64,000 bases of DNA, taken from positions 464,096,693 through 464,160,692 of the forward strand of contig OX336392.1 in assembly GCA_946902985.2 (NCBI GenBank). The letters run 5' to 3'. Position numbers and translations under genes: made by a program. This stretch comes from Meconema thalassinum. Lineage: Eukaryota; Arthropoda; Insecta; Orthoptera; Tettigoniidae. The notes beneath the pieces were generated by a model that was not told the origin of the DNA, did no database searches, and worked only from the letters and a program-made list of their open reading frames with translations. The first letter of the stretch is position 1, and the number at the start of each line of letters is the position of its first letter. Positions 43,081-53,469 of this stretch are shown here, piece after piece.

Positions 43081-45195
43081 GCAAGTGTAATTATAATTTA
43101 TTTTCGTTTATGTATTGACTAAGGCGGATATACAATTTGTTGTTAAAACTACTTATATATGTTCTAAAATCTTTATAAGATTTTCAAAGACAAATGAAGT
43201 AATTAAAGTTTAAACATTAAATTGAGCACAAGGAGTGTACTATAAGACATTTCTGAGAGAATATTCTAGAGAGAGTGACAACTTCAAAAATAACAATAAG
43301 AAAAACATGAAGAATAAGATAGAAGTTCCTACAACTTCTTATATTTGTGCAGAATTCCTTTATAACAATTATACAAAAGAGAGCAGGTCACTTACGGTGA
43401 AACCTGAAGAGAAAAGTCAAAAGGAAGGTTCTAGACTTCCTATGTTTAAGTAGGAATCACGAGCCAAATGGGGCAGTTTCCATTTCGTGAGACCCAGAAA
43501 TAACTCACTGAAGAGTTGAAAGTATTGTTTTCCCTGATTATAGGGAAGAAACAATGTAAGCTTAAACCGTGTATAAAACACGTAGTTATACAGGGGTTAA
43601 TTAATTATAAACAAGCAGAAATGGAAGGGCACTTCGTTATAGTAACACCTTATAGAAAAGTACAATTTTATTAATATGGTTTGTTAGTAGAAGGTTGAGG
43701 AAAGATCATTGGAATTTAGGATCAATGTTCATGGCCTTATTTAATGTAAACGGACGATCGCGACGCGGTAGAAAAGTAGGACAAGCACTGGTTATCACTA
43801 TAGTCTTTTAAATAGATGAAAAGTTCACTGTAGAGACACGAACGTTTATGGGAAAGAAAGTTATTGCAATGATGAAAAGAACTGGTTGCACTGGATAGGC
43901 GAGAGTCTATTTCTTGAGAAAGTTGTGAATTACAATTAAATGCGCCATAGAACATTCCAACGGTGGAAGAAAGTTCGCTATTGCAGTAATTTATAAGGAA
44001 GATTCCTCATTTTAAATAGTATTCTCACAAGTGAGTGAAAAATACCTGACGGCAAGACTTTCAGATAGAGTACAGGGTCTGGAAGGTTCCAGAACGATCT
44101 TAATAGAAAATCGGGCCAAGGTTAATCCAGCGGAGGAACTTACTTTGTAAATTATAGACAGCGGGTATTGGATTAGATCCCACGTGGTGAGAAGATTTCT
44201 CATTTAAATAGCTTAAGAAAAGCTCCTTTCTAGTAAGGTTGGCTTATACAAACAAAAGCTCAACATGGCAAATCCCGCGAAGAATGATTTTTGCCCCAAA
44301 ATAAGTAATCTCACGCTGTCTATAAAATATCGTTAAAAGCATGTAGAAGTTAAAACCATGAAGATGAGGTTAAAACTTGAAGTAGGTACTTATCTTTGTT
44401 TCATGTCGAAGGTGAAGTTTCCTTTGACGGATGCCTAATGTGCCAACATGGCGTAGAGCGTAGAGAGTGTCTCTTGGTTTGAGGAGACTGGCTCGGGTTG
44501 AGCCTTGACTGACCGAGTCAACTGCCGACTTAGAAGTGAGACCTGCTCAGCGAAGCACAGAGGGTCCAAGGAAGGGAAAAGAGTGGGGGTAGGAGACAAA
44601 AGGTATACATATCAGCTTAACCAACTTAAGAAAATTAAATTCTCTTGAGGAGATGGTCTTCAAAGAGTTGATAGCAGGCGACAATAGCACAGCATGGTGA
44701 GTGAAAATGTAAACGACGTCCTCTTGCTCATGGAGACAATAGCTGGCGATGGTACCGAGATCTGGTGGCCAGATGGAAAAAGAAGTCCTCTTGCACCAGG
44801 AAAAATTGAGGAGCTTCAGAGATTCGCTGCTAGATGACGCTAGGAGGGTCATGGAAGATATATATCTAGAACAGACTCATAAAAGATATAAGCGAAGTGA
44901 TCACCACAGAGAAAATAGAAGATCACTGTTGGTGTTTGACTAAGAGGAAGGAATGAACATGCAAAGAGCATTAAACTTCATATTCTCTCGTACCGTGTAT
45001 TCCAAGAATACACCCCCCACCCAGAGAGCGGGGGGTTCGGTTCGGGGGCCCTGTAGCATATGGAATGGATAAAATTATCACAGGGAAAAAGAAAAAATAG
45101 AAGATGTAACATGTTTTTATGTATACGTTTACTAACAAATTCAAACACAAAGATTAAAAACTGAACATATTCAATAAATTTTTATAATGTATTTA

Positions 45196-47341
45196 CAAGT
45201 AAATGGCAAATGCATCTTCTTCCTCTTTGTCATCAGGTTGGAGGTTGGCTCGTCGAGTTCCAGTGACATCAGCTGTGCGGTGTCGTCTTAACCATGTTTT
45301 GACGTACTCTGGTTTCCATGTCTGGATACTTGGTCCATTCAACTTGATAAACATTAATGCTGATACGTGCTCGATGGTCAGTTTTGACCGTGTTGGCGAT
45401 ATAATAATATTCATGTGACTGAAGTCACGTTCACACTCTGCTGAACTGCAAGGAATACGCTTTGTGCAGTTTATCAGAGGGTTTAAGTCCTTCGGAATCG
45501 TAGTGCTGTTTTCCAGGTAATCTCTGAAGCTGTTCTTAATTTTGTTGGCATTCAACCTAAATCTTGCACAGAGATGTTCGATTCCTTGTTCACCGTATCC
45601 AGCATATTTTTCTGGAGGCCAGTTGTTACTTTCAAGTACTTTCAGTTCTGAAAGGAGAGATTCATATTCTTTTTCATAATCATAATTGTTGGTCCCTGTG
45701 GCTGTAGATGGTTCGTTACTTCTTCTTGTTGTGAAAAGTCTCCGTTTAAGGTTGTTGATAACACTTGATAGCAACTGCTGGTCATTAATAGCAGTTATTT
45801 TGTTTCTACTTGTTAAGGGAACATCACAAAAATTACCAGTGATTGCAGCTCTCTTGGCTTCAAGGGTCTTAGTTCCAGGTTTCTCTTTAAGGCACTCGAA
45901 AAAAGCAATTGACCTTCTTATGAGTTTGTCTGCATAAACAACAGTTGCCTCCCTATTTTGAAGACTTTCTGAAACCATTGTTAATTCAGCTAATATGTCA
46001 TACATTATCGCCAAATCTGACAAACTGAGTTGATGTCAAGCGCTTAATCAACCCACCGTACAATGCTTGTTCGGTTGTTGTTCTGTTCTTGTCTTCTTGG
46101 ACCTTCTTAAAATGAGAGTACAATGCTTGATAATCCATACCAAACGGCCATAACAGTTTTAAATGTACTGGAAACCCATCTCGTACCCAAAATGCGACCA
46201 ACTTTCTGTAGTTGCAAATCAAGCTCACTAGCACACTCGGCTAGTTCTCTTTGGCATTTAGGCGATTTACTATACAGAGTGTACAGCTTGTCCATAAACA
46301 TTTGAAAATGGTTAATAGCCCCAACGTCATTTGATAGAATCACTTACAGCTAACTCTATCCTATGGTTCATGCAATGCCAAGGAACAATGTTGGGAATCT
46401 GTTGTAGTAGCTTTTCTACGACGCCAGATTTTTTTTCCTAACATGACACTAGCGCCATCACAGGCAAATGCAACTAAGTTCTCTTTTAGGTACTCAAGAT
46501 CAAACCCATATTTTTTCAACAACCTAAGAGTGCCTCAAAAATAGAATCAGCAGTTTGGTTAGGCAATTCAATTAGGTCTAAGATGAAGACATTTGGTGGC
46601 AAATCTTTGCTGGTTTCACATTTTAAATAAACAATCAAAGTAGATTTATCACTTAAGCTTGTAGATTCATCGATCAAAATCGAAATTTTACCTGCAATGC
46701 TTTTAACCTGTTGAGTAATTCGTTTTTTCGTTTCATCAGAAATGTGGTCAATGATTTCAGTTGCACTAAATCTAGAGTGTAATCCTACACCAATGTCTAC
46801 ACCATTCATTTTCTGAAGTTGCAAAAGTTTAGAATAATCAGAAAAGGACCTATCATTTTTTGCCAAATAGTAAGCTGATCGAAATACTTTAATTGTAGAT
46901 TCTAGATTGGAAAGGTTCATTTTATCACAAACGTTTTCAATAGTTTCCTCGTTCGCCTTAGCGGTTATGCTCTCAGCAGTCAAGTGGGCTGATGATTGCT
47001 TGTGAAGAATTTTTTTTCTTCTTAGGGAAGTAAGTTGGGCAGGTCTTACTAGACCCATTGAATGTTATTGCAAATGTGCAACATTCTTTAGAAATTGATG
47101 TACGTTCCTTTTTAAAAGCACCATGACGAGAAACGTTGCTACATAATGTACAGCCTAATGAACCATTTTTGTAACCCAACCATAGGAAGGCTTCTTTTTT
47201 GCGTTCCCACATATCAATAGTCCATATAGAAGGCCATTCAGATTTATTTTGTGCATCATGCTCATGCATTTTCGAAGTCGAACTTACAGAAGAATTACTT
47301 TCAGTTCCTGCCTGTAAACCACTTTTTTCATCTGAAGACAC
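45196..47341 (-). pseudogene. hAT transposase, KIAA1586-like, frameshifted
   Basis: From the N-terminus on the minus strand: SIWTIDMWERKKEAFLWLGY and LGCTLCSNVSRHGAF, a TTF/BED-type zinc finger (about 47230-47100). Then come KANEETIENVCDKMNLSN and SIAGKISILIDESTSLSDKS (first catalytic Asp, about 46680). The middle part is spread over several frames (46500-46000). The C-terminal dimerisation region is IPCSSAECERDFSHMNIIIS followed by RSKLTIEHVSALMFIKLNGP (about 45450-45340). The SSAECERxFSxMN motif is diagnostic of the hAT group related to vertebrate KIAA1586. At least three frame breaks inactivate it. No intron signals were considered convincing. Confidence 0.85.
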
Positions 47342-48042
47342 ACGAAGAGAAGTAGAATTTTTCCCTGAGTGAGATACATCTAAATCGTCATTTACTTCTT
47401 CACCTTTATCTTCAATTGGTTCCTTAGAAAAGAACGAAAACAGTGTTTTTTTGATTTTTCTTTGACGGCTCCATGTTCGATTGGGATAATTGAGTAATCG
47501 CCCTTCAATTCAAGTTCGTCTGAATACTATTAAAATAACACAACTAATTATTAAAGTAATACAGCGCACGATAACCTCACTAACAAACAAAATAGAACAG
47601 TCAAATCAGCGCGTCACCACTTGCCACACGAACGCCAGTAGCGCGACTGCCGAGTGCCGACTGCAGAAGTCAATGACAATGACTTCCCTCCCTCTCTCTC
47701 ACCTCTTTCTCTGTTGCACGTGAAAGAGGGAGGGGGCTGAACTTGAGCGCCCCGGATACCGGCTAGCACCGCGCCGACGACGCGACGGCAAGGTTGCGAC
47801 AACGAACTACTGAATCTTAATCTAAGTAAACAATTAGAATATTGAAATTCGGGTAGGTACGGTGCATGGGTGCTGATGCTTCAAATCAATATATGAGGCA
47901 CTCACACATTTTTTAAGATATTATTTTATTTACTTGCGTAAGTGATTTTAATTTTATTTGTTACTATTATTATTATTTTTTTACTGAATGAAACCAGTGT
48001 GGGAACGCCGTTCCCACGCGTTCCCGCTCCACTACACCCCTG
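47342..48042. other. hAT 5' non-coding region
   Basis: Leader of the hAT element on the minus strand, with a GC-rich CpG-containing stretch at 47600-47800 (GCGCGTCACCACTTGCCACA, GCGCCCCGGATACCGGCTAG) likely to be its promoter, then AT-rich DNA to the TIR. CCAGTGTGGGAACGCCGTTC and CCCACGCG form a subterminal inverted motif near 47995-48030, also present near the left end (GTGTGGGAACGC, 35534). Confidence 0.6.
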
Positions 48043-48090
48043 CCGATAACCTAGATGTTAGATCCCTGAAAACAACAATTTTCATCATCA
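48043..48090 (+). mobile_element. D element copy 9, tail beyond the hAT insertion
   Basis: CCGATAACCTAGATGTTAGA, CCCTGAAAACAACAATTTTC and ATCATCATG complete the tail interrupted at 35508. The first eight bases, CCGATAAC, pair with CCGATAAA at 35501-35508 as the hAT target duplication. Confidence 0.88.
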
Positions 48091-49107
48091 TGTTTATAGT
48101 CATGTACCATATTTGAGGCTAAAAGAAAAAGAAAACAAAATTAAACGTTCTGACACTTACACATTGTCAAGTTTAAATACTGGGAAGATTAGATAATGCT
48201 CAGTTTAGATAGTATGCTGCTGTCCCAAGTTCCGCATTATCGGGAAATTTCATCCCCTACTAAACTACAGGTGGCAATATGACCTTGTCAATTTCACAGG
48301 TTGTGTAGGACAGTATGAGGTTATGCATGAAGGCGCGAAAACTTGCTCACCTTAATAGATTCTTGTGTAGAGACAAAGTTATTTCATACAGATATTTTTA
48401 GATAAATATGTAAACAATTGAAACGTGTTGCGAACTTACTTTCAAGTCGAAGAAGATCAGAATTTTATCCCCTGACCGTGGTAAGTGGTTTCTGAAAGGC
48501 GGCAAAAATACGATACGCATGTCATACGATGTTGGCATGTCAAAGAACCCATTTGAATTCAGTAGGCCGTGTTCATAATGGCAAAATTAATCTCGGGAGT
48601 TTCCGCCAGCACAAAGTTCCTCATTTCTCTACTAGAAAGCGCTATTGTGTTCAAGGAGATTAGATATCTAACATCTAACCTCCTTGACTTTCATAGTCAA
48701 GGAACTACGAAATTAGACATGCAAGCTACCCTCTGGGTGTCAAATAGCAAAGCTTGCACCAGGCACCCGAGGCCATACGATATTATTATTATTTAGAATT
48801 TTATCACAGTAACAGCCACTTATCGTACTCACATCCGTGTACTTACAAGAAGTCTAACTAAAACAGGAGACCTAAAGCATGAGACGCTATAATGTCCCAA
48901 GTTACCCCCAACGTCCCAAGTAGCCCCTTGTTACGGTCCCAGTTCCTTTCAAACCCTTTTTCTCCAATTCTTCCAAAAGATGAAGTGAGGTGAAGTAGTC
49001 AACGACAAAACAAGTGATAGGGAAGCCTGTTCTTATCATCAAAAATATCACCGTACTGCAAGACGACAGAAGCACCCAGTCCTAGATTTTTATATTGATC
49101 ACAAATC
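48091..49107. other. intergenic, nothing recognised
   Basis: Mixed composition with no gene. A small hairpin lies at about 48648-48710 (GTTCAAGGAG and AACCTCCTTGAC). CACCAGGCACCCGAGGCC then ATT repeats near 48760-48795 look like the end of an old repeat. Confidence 0.45.
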
Positions 49108-49580
49108 GCCCCCAGGTGCTCACATCTAGTGGGACGTGGGTGGCGACCACGGGACCCCCGCTGAGTCCGGCATTGCTTCCACTTGTGCCGGGCTCCTCTC
49201 AGTCTTTCCTGTCGACCTTTCTTGGTCAACTCTTGTTCTCTTCCGATCCCGACGGACGGTATTAGGGTATCCGAAGCCTAGGGAGTGTTTTTTCTTTCCC
49301 TCCTTAATTGTCCCTTGTCTCATCTTTCCTGATACCCTCCTTCTGCGAGGGGTCAGTTTTCTTTTTCTTTTCATATTATCTCCTTCCTTTTGCTCAAGGC
49401 CCTAAAGGAGGCAGGATGTATGTAGCCCCACCACTTCTGGTGCACCCTGGATTTTACTACTCCCTCAGGGTCTCACGGCCGGTGACTTCGGGAGTTGGCG
49501 ATCCCGAGGGATTTCTGAGCTGGGTCCGATTTCCCCCCTTTTTCCACTGACATTGGGGCAGGCCCTCTCCTCGTTCCTCT
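49108..49580 (+). mobile_element. D element copy 10, 5' part
   Basis: It starts CGCCCCCAGGTGCTCACATC, has both head-like blocks (49111 and about 49466) and ends at CCCTCTCCTCGTTCCTCT, the point where short and long forms diverge. There copy 11 is inserted. The remainder is not in the window, probably displaced beyond the LINE. Confidence 0.82.
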
Positions 49581-50146
49581 CCCCCAGGGGCTCACATCTA
49601 GTGGGACGTGGGTTGGCGACCACGGGGCCCCAGCTGAGTCCGGCATTGCTTCCACTTACTTCTGCCGGGCTTCTCTCCGTCTTCTTTCCTGTCGACCTCA
49701 CTTGGTCAACTCTTGTGCTCTTCCGACCCCGACGGTATTAGGGTATCCGAGGCCTAGGGAGTCTCTTCCTTTCCCTCCTTAATTGGCCCTTGTCTCATCT
49801 TTTCTGATACCCTCCTTCTGTGAGGGGTCAGCATTTTCTTTTCCTGTTATCTCCTGCCTTCTGCTCAAGGCCCTCAAGGAGGCCGGGTGTATGTAGCCCC
49901 ACCACTTCTGGTGCACCCTAGATAATGCTACAGCCTCAGGGGCTCACGGCTGGTGAGTTCGGGAATTGGCGACCCCGAGGGATTCCTGAGCTGGGTCCGT
50001 TTTCCCCTTTTGTCCCTTACCTTTGGGGCGGACCCTCTCCTCTTTCACTTTCCTATCTGCCTTTCATGGCTCTCCTTCCTTCCAAGTCCCTCAATCCGCA
50101 TTCTTCGAGGGTTGAGGGCTTTTCTTTTCCTCCTGTCCTTTATTTT
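49581..50146 (+). mobile_element. D element copy 11, short form, cut by a LINE
   Basis: It starts CCCCCAGGGGCTCACATCTA inside copy 10 and is colinear with copy 1 until TCCTTTATTTTGCC, where the LINE 5' end (CTGTCGTAAGAGGCGACTAG) takes over. The expected tail with TCATCATC is not found on this side. Confidence 0.83.
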
Positions 50147-50400
50147 GCCTGTCGTAAGAGGCGACTAGAAGGGGCGACCTTGGCTATACTTTAAGGACTC
50201 CGCGTTGTTTTGTGAATTGGACCCCCAGTGGGTGGGAGGAAGCGAATACATCCACGGTAATCCCTGCCAGTCGTAAAAGGCGACTAAAAGGGCTTCTCGG
50301 AACGGTCCCCTTTCGAGGGTTTGACAGTCAGCTCTAAAAGACATACACCCGTGCGGTATAACTCTCATTAGGTTATATCGCACTTCTTTCCGTTACTGCT
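50146..50400 (+). other. LINE 5' UTR, first part
   Basis: It contains CTGTCGTAAGAGGCGACTAG and again CCAGTCGTAAAAGGCGACTA (50270), a repeated stem-forming motif frequent in insect LINE 5' UTRs, plus GTGGGTGGGAGGAAGCG. No ORF is seen. It ends at the BEL target CTGCT (50396-50400) and resumes at 58399. Confidence 0.7.
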
Positions 50401-50594
50401 TGTTAAATATTCGGCCCTCCACCAATGGATAGATTTAATACACCTAAAAATAACTGAACTTTATTTATCTTTCATTACATGCTGTCCGTTCCGTTGGACG
50501 CCATTTGACTTAACTACTTGAGTCAATGCCCTCTAGATCCTAGGGCTGCTTGATATATAAAATAAACAAAGACATCTCAATCAGTGTTCCCAAC
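50401..50594 (-). repeat. BEL element 2, 3' LTR (left)
   Basis: 194 bases, TGTTAAATATTCGG to GTTCCCAACA on the + strand. It is almost identical to the uninterrupted parts of the right LTR, with a few substitutions (for example ACACCTAAAA versus ACACATAAAA), so the insertion is fairly young. In coding sense ATTTATTATATATCAAG-type AT-rich sequence may hold the TATA box. Confidence 0.92.
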
Positions 50595-50606
50595 ATTCTC
50601 CCACCA
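50595..50606 (-). other. BEL element 2 polypurine tract
   Basis: In coding sense GGTGGGAGAA directly precedes the 3' LTR start TGTTGGGAAC. It fixes the minus-strand orientation. Confidence 0.85.
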
Positions 50607-50772
50607 AGTTAACGGATGTGGAACAGTTAACTTCATAGTCCTGGGAACATTACACATTCTGCTCACACCTGAAACAAATTGGCACAAAACAGACAAGTTA
50701 ATCAAAATATCTTTTTGGCACTTTTAAATTTTTCCACTCCTTGTCCTGATTTCTTCCCCTACGTCACTCACA

Positions 50773-51255
50773 CTACCACATGAAACCACTATCTTCTTTA
50801 ACAGTCAGTTTACTGTCTGAAGTAGAAGGTTCACTTCCTTGGGCTTCTAGGAGGAGGTAGAGTCTTTGAACTGGGCGCAGAAGCTCTCCAGATGTAGTCT
50901 TCAGACGAACGAGACGGGTGACTCCATCCTTTCCGGGCAAAAGTTCTAGGACCTTTCCTAAAGGCCAATCTAGTCTTTTTGAGTTGTCATTGCCAATGAA
51001 GACAACATCATCAACCTGAACAATTTTTTGCTGCTTGACATCCATCTGCTGTCGCAGCAGACCCAAGTACTCGCTACGGAACCTCTTTCTCAGATTCTCC
51101 TTAAGTCTTAATCTGTACTTCAACCTCTTGTTCAAACTGGAAGACTCGATGACATCAATCTCAGGGACAGCAGCTTCACGAATATCCATTGCGTCTGAGC
51201 CTTCTTCCTCCTTTTCTTCATCATCTCTCTTCTCTTCATGTTTACTCATCATGCT
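50773..51255 (-). pseudogene. BEL element 2 integrase C-terminal domain
   Basis: Coding sense: SDAMDIREAAVPEIDVIESS, SLNKRLKYRLRLKENLRKRF, RSEYLGLL, then VDDVVFIGNDNSKRLDWPLG, KVLELLPGKDGVTRLVRLKT and GELLRPVQRLYLL, the C-terminal DUF5641-type end of BEL/Pao integrases. Acidic residues upstream (EEKRDDEEKEEEG) are not typical. Catalytic core absent. It lies left of D copy 12. Its frame is in register with the second viral-like frame once that insertion is discounted. Confidence 0.9.
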
Positions 51256-51754
51256 TACTGTTCTAGCATAAAAAGCCCCCCCCCCCCCAGGGGCTGACAT
51301 CTAGTGGGACGTGGGTTGGCGACCACGGACCCCAGCTGAGTCTGGCATTGCTTCCACTTACTTGTGCCGGGCTCCTCTCCGTCTCCTTTCCTGTCGACCT
51401 CACTTGGTCAACTCTTGTTCTCTTCCGACCCCGACGGTATTAGGGTATCCGAGGCCTAGGGAGTCTTTCACTTTCCCGCCTTAATTGTCCCTTGTATCAT
51501 CTTTCCTGATGCCCTCCTTCTGTGAGGGGTCAGCCTTCTTTTTTCTTTTCCTTTTATCTCCTGCCTTGTGCTCAAGGCCCTTAAGGAGGCAGGGTGTATG
51601 TAGCCCCACCACTTCTGGTGCACCGTAGATAATGATACACCCTCAGGGGCTCACGGCTGGTGAGTTCGGGAGTTGGCGACCCCGAGGGATTCCTGAGCTG
51701 GGTCCGTTTTCCCCTTTTGTCCCTTCCCTTTGGGGCTGACCTTCTCCTCTCTCC

Positions 51755-52487
51755 TCCCCCAGGGGCTCACATCTAGTAGGACGTGGGGTGGCGACCACGG
51801 GGCCCCAGCTGAGTCCGGCATTGCTTCCACTTACTTGTGCCGGCTCCTCTCTTTCTTCTTTCCTGTCGACCTCACTTGGTCAACTCTTGTTCTCTTCTGA
51901 CCCCGACGGTATTAGGGTATCCGAGGCCTAGGGAGTCTCTTCCTTTCCCGCCTTAATTGGCCCTTGTCTCATCTTTTCTGATACCCTCCTTCTGCGAGGG
52001 GTCAGCCTTCTTTTTCTCTTCCTTTTACCTCCTGCCTTGTGCTCTAGGCCCTTAAGGAGGCAGGGTGTATGTAGCCCCATCACTTCTGGTGCACCCTAGA
52101 TAATGCTACACCCTCAGGGGCTCACGGCTGGTGAGTTCGGGAGTTGGCGACCCCGAGGGATTCCTGAGCTGGGTCCGTTTTCCCTTTTTGTCCCTTACCT
52201 TTGGGGCGGACCCTCTCCTCTTTCACTTTCCTATCTGCCTTTCATGGCTCTCCTTCCTTCCAAGTCCCTCAATCCGCCTGTTCCGAGGGTTGAGGGCATT
52301 TCTTTTCCTTCTGTCCTTTTATTTGCCTTAGTCTCCTTTAGTTTTCCATTTCTTCTTCTAGTATGTAGGTTAGTAGGTATTTTTAGTTTTAAGTTCGCTT
52401 TTCATTTTCATCTTCACGATCACCCAAACCATCAGGGGCCGATAACCTAGATGTTAGGCCCCTTAAAACAACAATTATCATCATCAT
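51755..52487 (+). mobile_element. D element copy 13, short form, inside copy 12
   Basis: 733 bases with the 11-base duplication CTCCTCTCTCC at 51744-51754 and 52488-52498. It has the complete structure, both head-like blocks and the tail ACAACAATTATCATCATCAT. It entered copy 12 at the CT-rich spacer. Confidence 0.9.
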
Positions 52488-52599
52488 CTCCTCTCTCCCC
52501 TCTCCTCTCCTCTTTTCATTATATTTACTTTTCTCTTCAAGATTCCCGCACTGCTTTTTGTTACTTGGTTCACCGTGTATCTAAATTCCTTTCTGGCGG

Positions 52600-53330
52600 T
52601 TTTTTAAGGCATTTTTAATCTACGTTGCTTTTTGTATGTTTTTTCGATCTAAATTACATCTCGCGATTGTTTTCAACCTCAATTGCATTTTGTAAAGATT
52701 GACAATCTAAATTGCTTTTTAGTAAGTCTTTCAATGCATGTGCCCGGGCCTTTTAGTGAGTATTTTGAATTTCAATTGCATTTTGTAAGAATTTTCAACC
52801 AACGCCGCATTTCGCACGAATTTTGAATCTAAATTGCATTTTGTTTGGTGGGCATTTTGCACATATTTTGATTCTCAATTGCATTTTGTGGGTGTTTTGA
52901 ATCTAAATTACATTTTGTCAAGTATTTTCAATCTAAATTGCATTTTGTAAGTATTGTCAATCCACATGAGTCGTTAGAATCACCGTACATTTTGTAAGCA
53001 TTTTCAATTTCAATTGCATTTTGTAAATATTTTGAATTTCGATTGCACTTTGTGAATAATTTGGATTGGAACTGGGATAGGGCCTATTTCAATCTGAATT
53101 GCATTGTGTATTTTCAATTTCAATTGCATTTTGTAAGTTTTTTGAACCTCAATTGCATTTTGTACGTATTTTCGATCTCATTTGCATTTTGTGAGTATTT
53201 TGAATCTCGCCTACGTCTTGTGGGTCTTTTTTCAATCTATTCTTGTTGTGCAACTTTTCGTTCTAAATTCCCTTTTGTAAGACCATATTGTGAGTTGTTT
53301 CCATCTGAGTTCCTTTTTGTACGTGTTTTC
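52600..53330 (+). repeat. minisatellite in D copy 12
   Basis: Same degenerate AATTGCATTTTGTAAGTATTT array as in copies 6 and 8, about 730 bases. The order of variant units closely follows copy 6 (for example TCGCGATTGTTTTCAACCTC, and GAATCTCGCCTACGTCTTGT at the end), so the array is inherited as a block. Confidence 0.88.
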
Positions 53331-53469
53331 CGTCTCAGATAATTTTGTTCTGGTTTCCATTTCATTATCATTTTCGCTATCACCCAGATCATTAGGGGCC
53401 GATAACCTCGATGTTAGGCCCCTTAAAACAACAATTATCATCATCATCATCATCATCATCAAAAGGGCA

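Larger units (their letters stand above)
42616..43151. mobile_element. foldback/Penelope-like palindrome with 12-bp target duplication
   Basis: Two 234-base arms (42665-42898 and 42918-43151) are reverse complements of each other with very few mismatches, around a 19-base loop. A 49-base unpaired extension (42616-42664) lies on the left only. The target duplication CTTATATATGTT is at 42604-42615 and 43152-43163. Each arm contains a hammerhead-ribozyme-like core. A palindrome of two ribozyme-bearing repeats with a one-sided extension recalls the terminal repeats of Penelope-like elements, but no coding sequence is present to confirm this. Confidence 0.8.
35593..45012 (-). mobile_element. BEL/Pao-type element 1 with ~2.4-kb LTRs and degenerate pol
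   Basis: Bounded by LTRs TGGGTAG...AATACA with 5-base duplication CCCCC (35588-35592 and 45013-45017), inside a hAT transposon. Coding is on the minus strand: gag and protease near the right LTR, and the integrase C-terminus next to the left LTR. Between them, where RT, RNase H and most of integrase belong, lies about 1.3 kb without any pol motif. The internal region is only 4.0 kb, so it is a non-autonomous derivative. The LTRs are unusually long for BEL/Pao. Confidence 0.9.
42032..45012 (-). repeat. BEL element 1, 5' LTR (right)
   Basis: 2981 bases including the palindrome 42616-43151 and its 12-base duplication. It matches the left LTR with only scattered substitutions (for example GGGCCAAGG versus GGGGCCAAGG-type changes near 44111 and a small GCGTAGA duplication near 44458). 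The insertion is therefore younger than the element. Confidence 0.9.
35509..48042 (-). mobile_element. hAT DNA transposon (interrupted by BEL/Pao)
   Basis: The left end CAGTGGTGTAGTGG and right end, on the other strand, CAGGGGTGTAGTGG form 14-base terminal inverted repeats with one mismatch. An 8-base target duplication (CCGATAAA/CCGATAAC, one mismatch) flanks it, as expected for hAT. Without the BEL element (35593-45012 plus duplication) the transposon is about 3.1 kb. It codes a hAT transposase on the minus strand. It is inserted in the tail of D copy 9. Confidence 0.9.
51276..53460 (+). mobile_element. D element copy 12, long form, interrupted
   Basis: From a C-run and CAGGGGCTGACATCTAGTGG to the TCATCATCATC end at 53460. 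A short duplication AAAAG is at 51271-51275 and 53461-53465. It is cut at 51754 by copy 13. Without that it is about 1.44 kb, like copy 6. It is inserted in BEL element 2, antisense to BEL, between the viral-like segment and the integrase end. Confidence 0.88.

Noticed and set aside
47614..47802. Small gene in the GC-rich part of the hAT leader
   Set aside because: Arises from CpG-rich promoter-like sequence. Short and without similarity.
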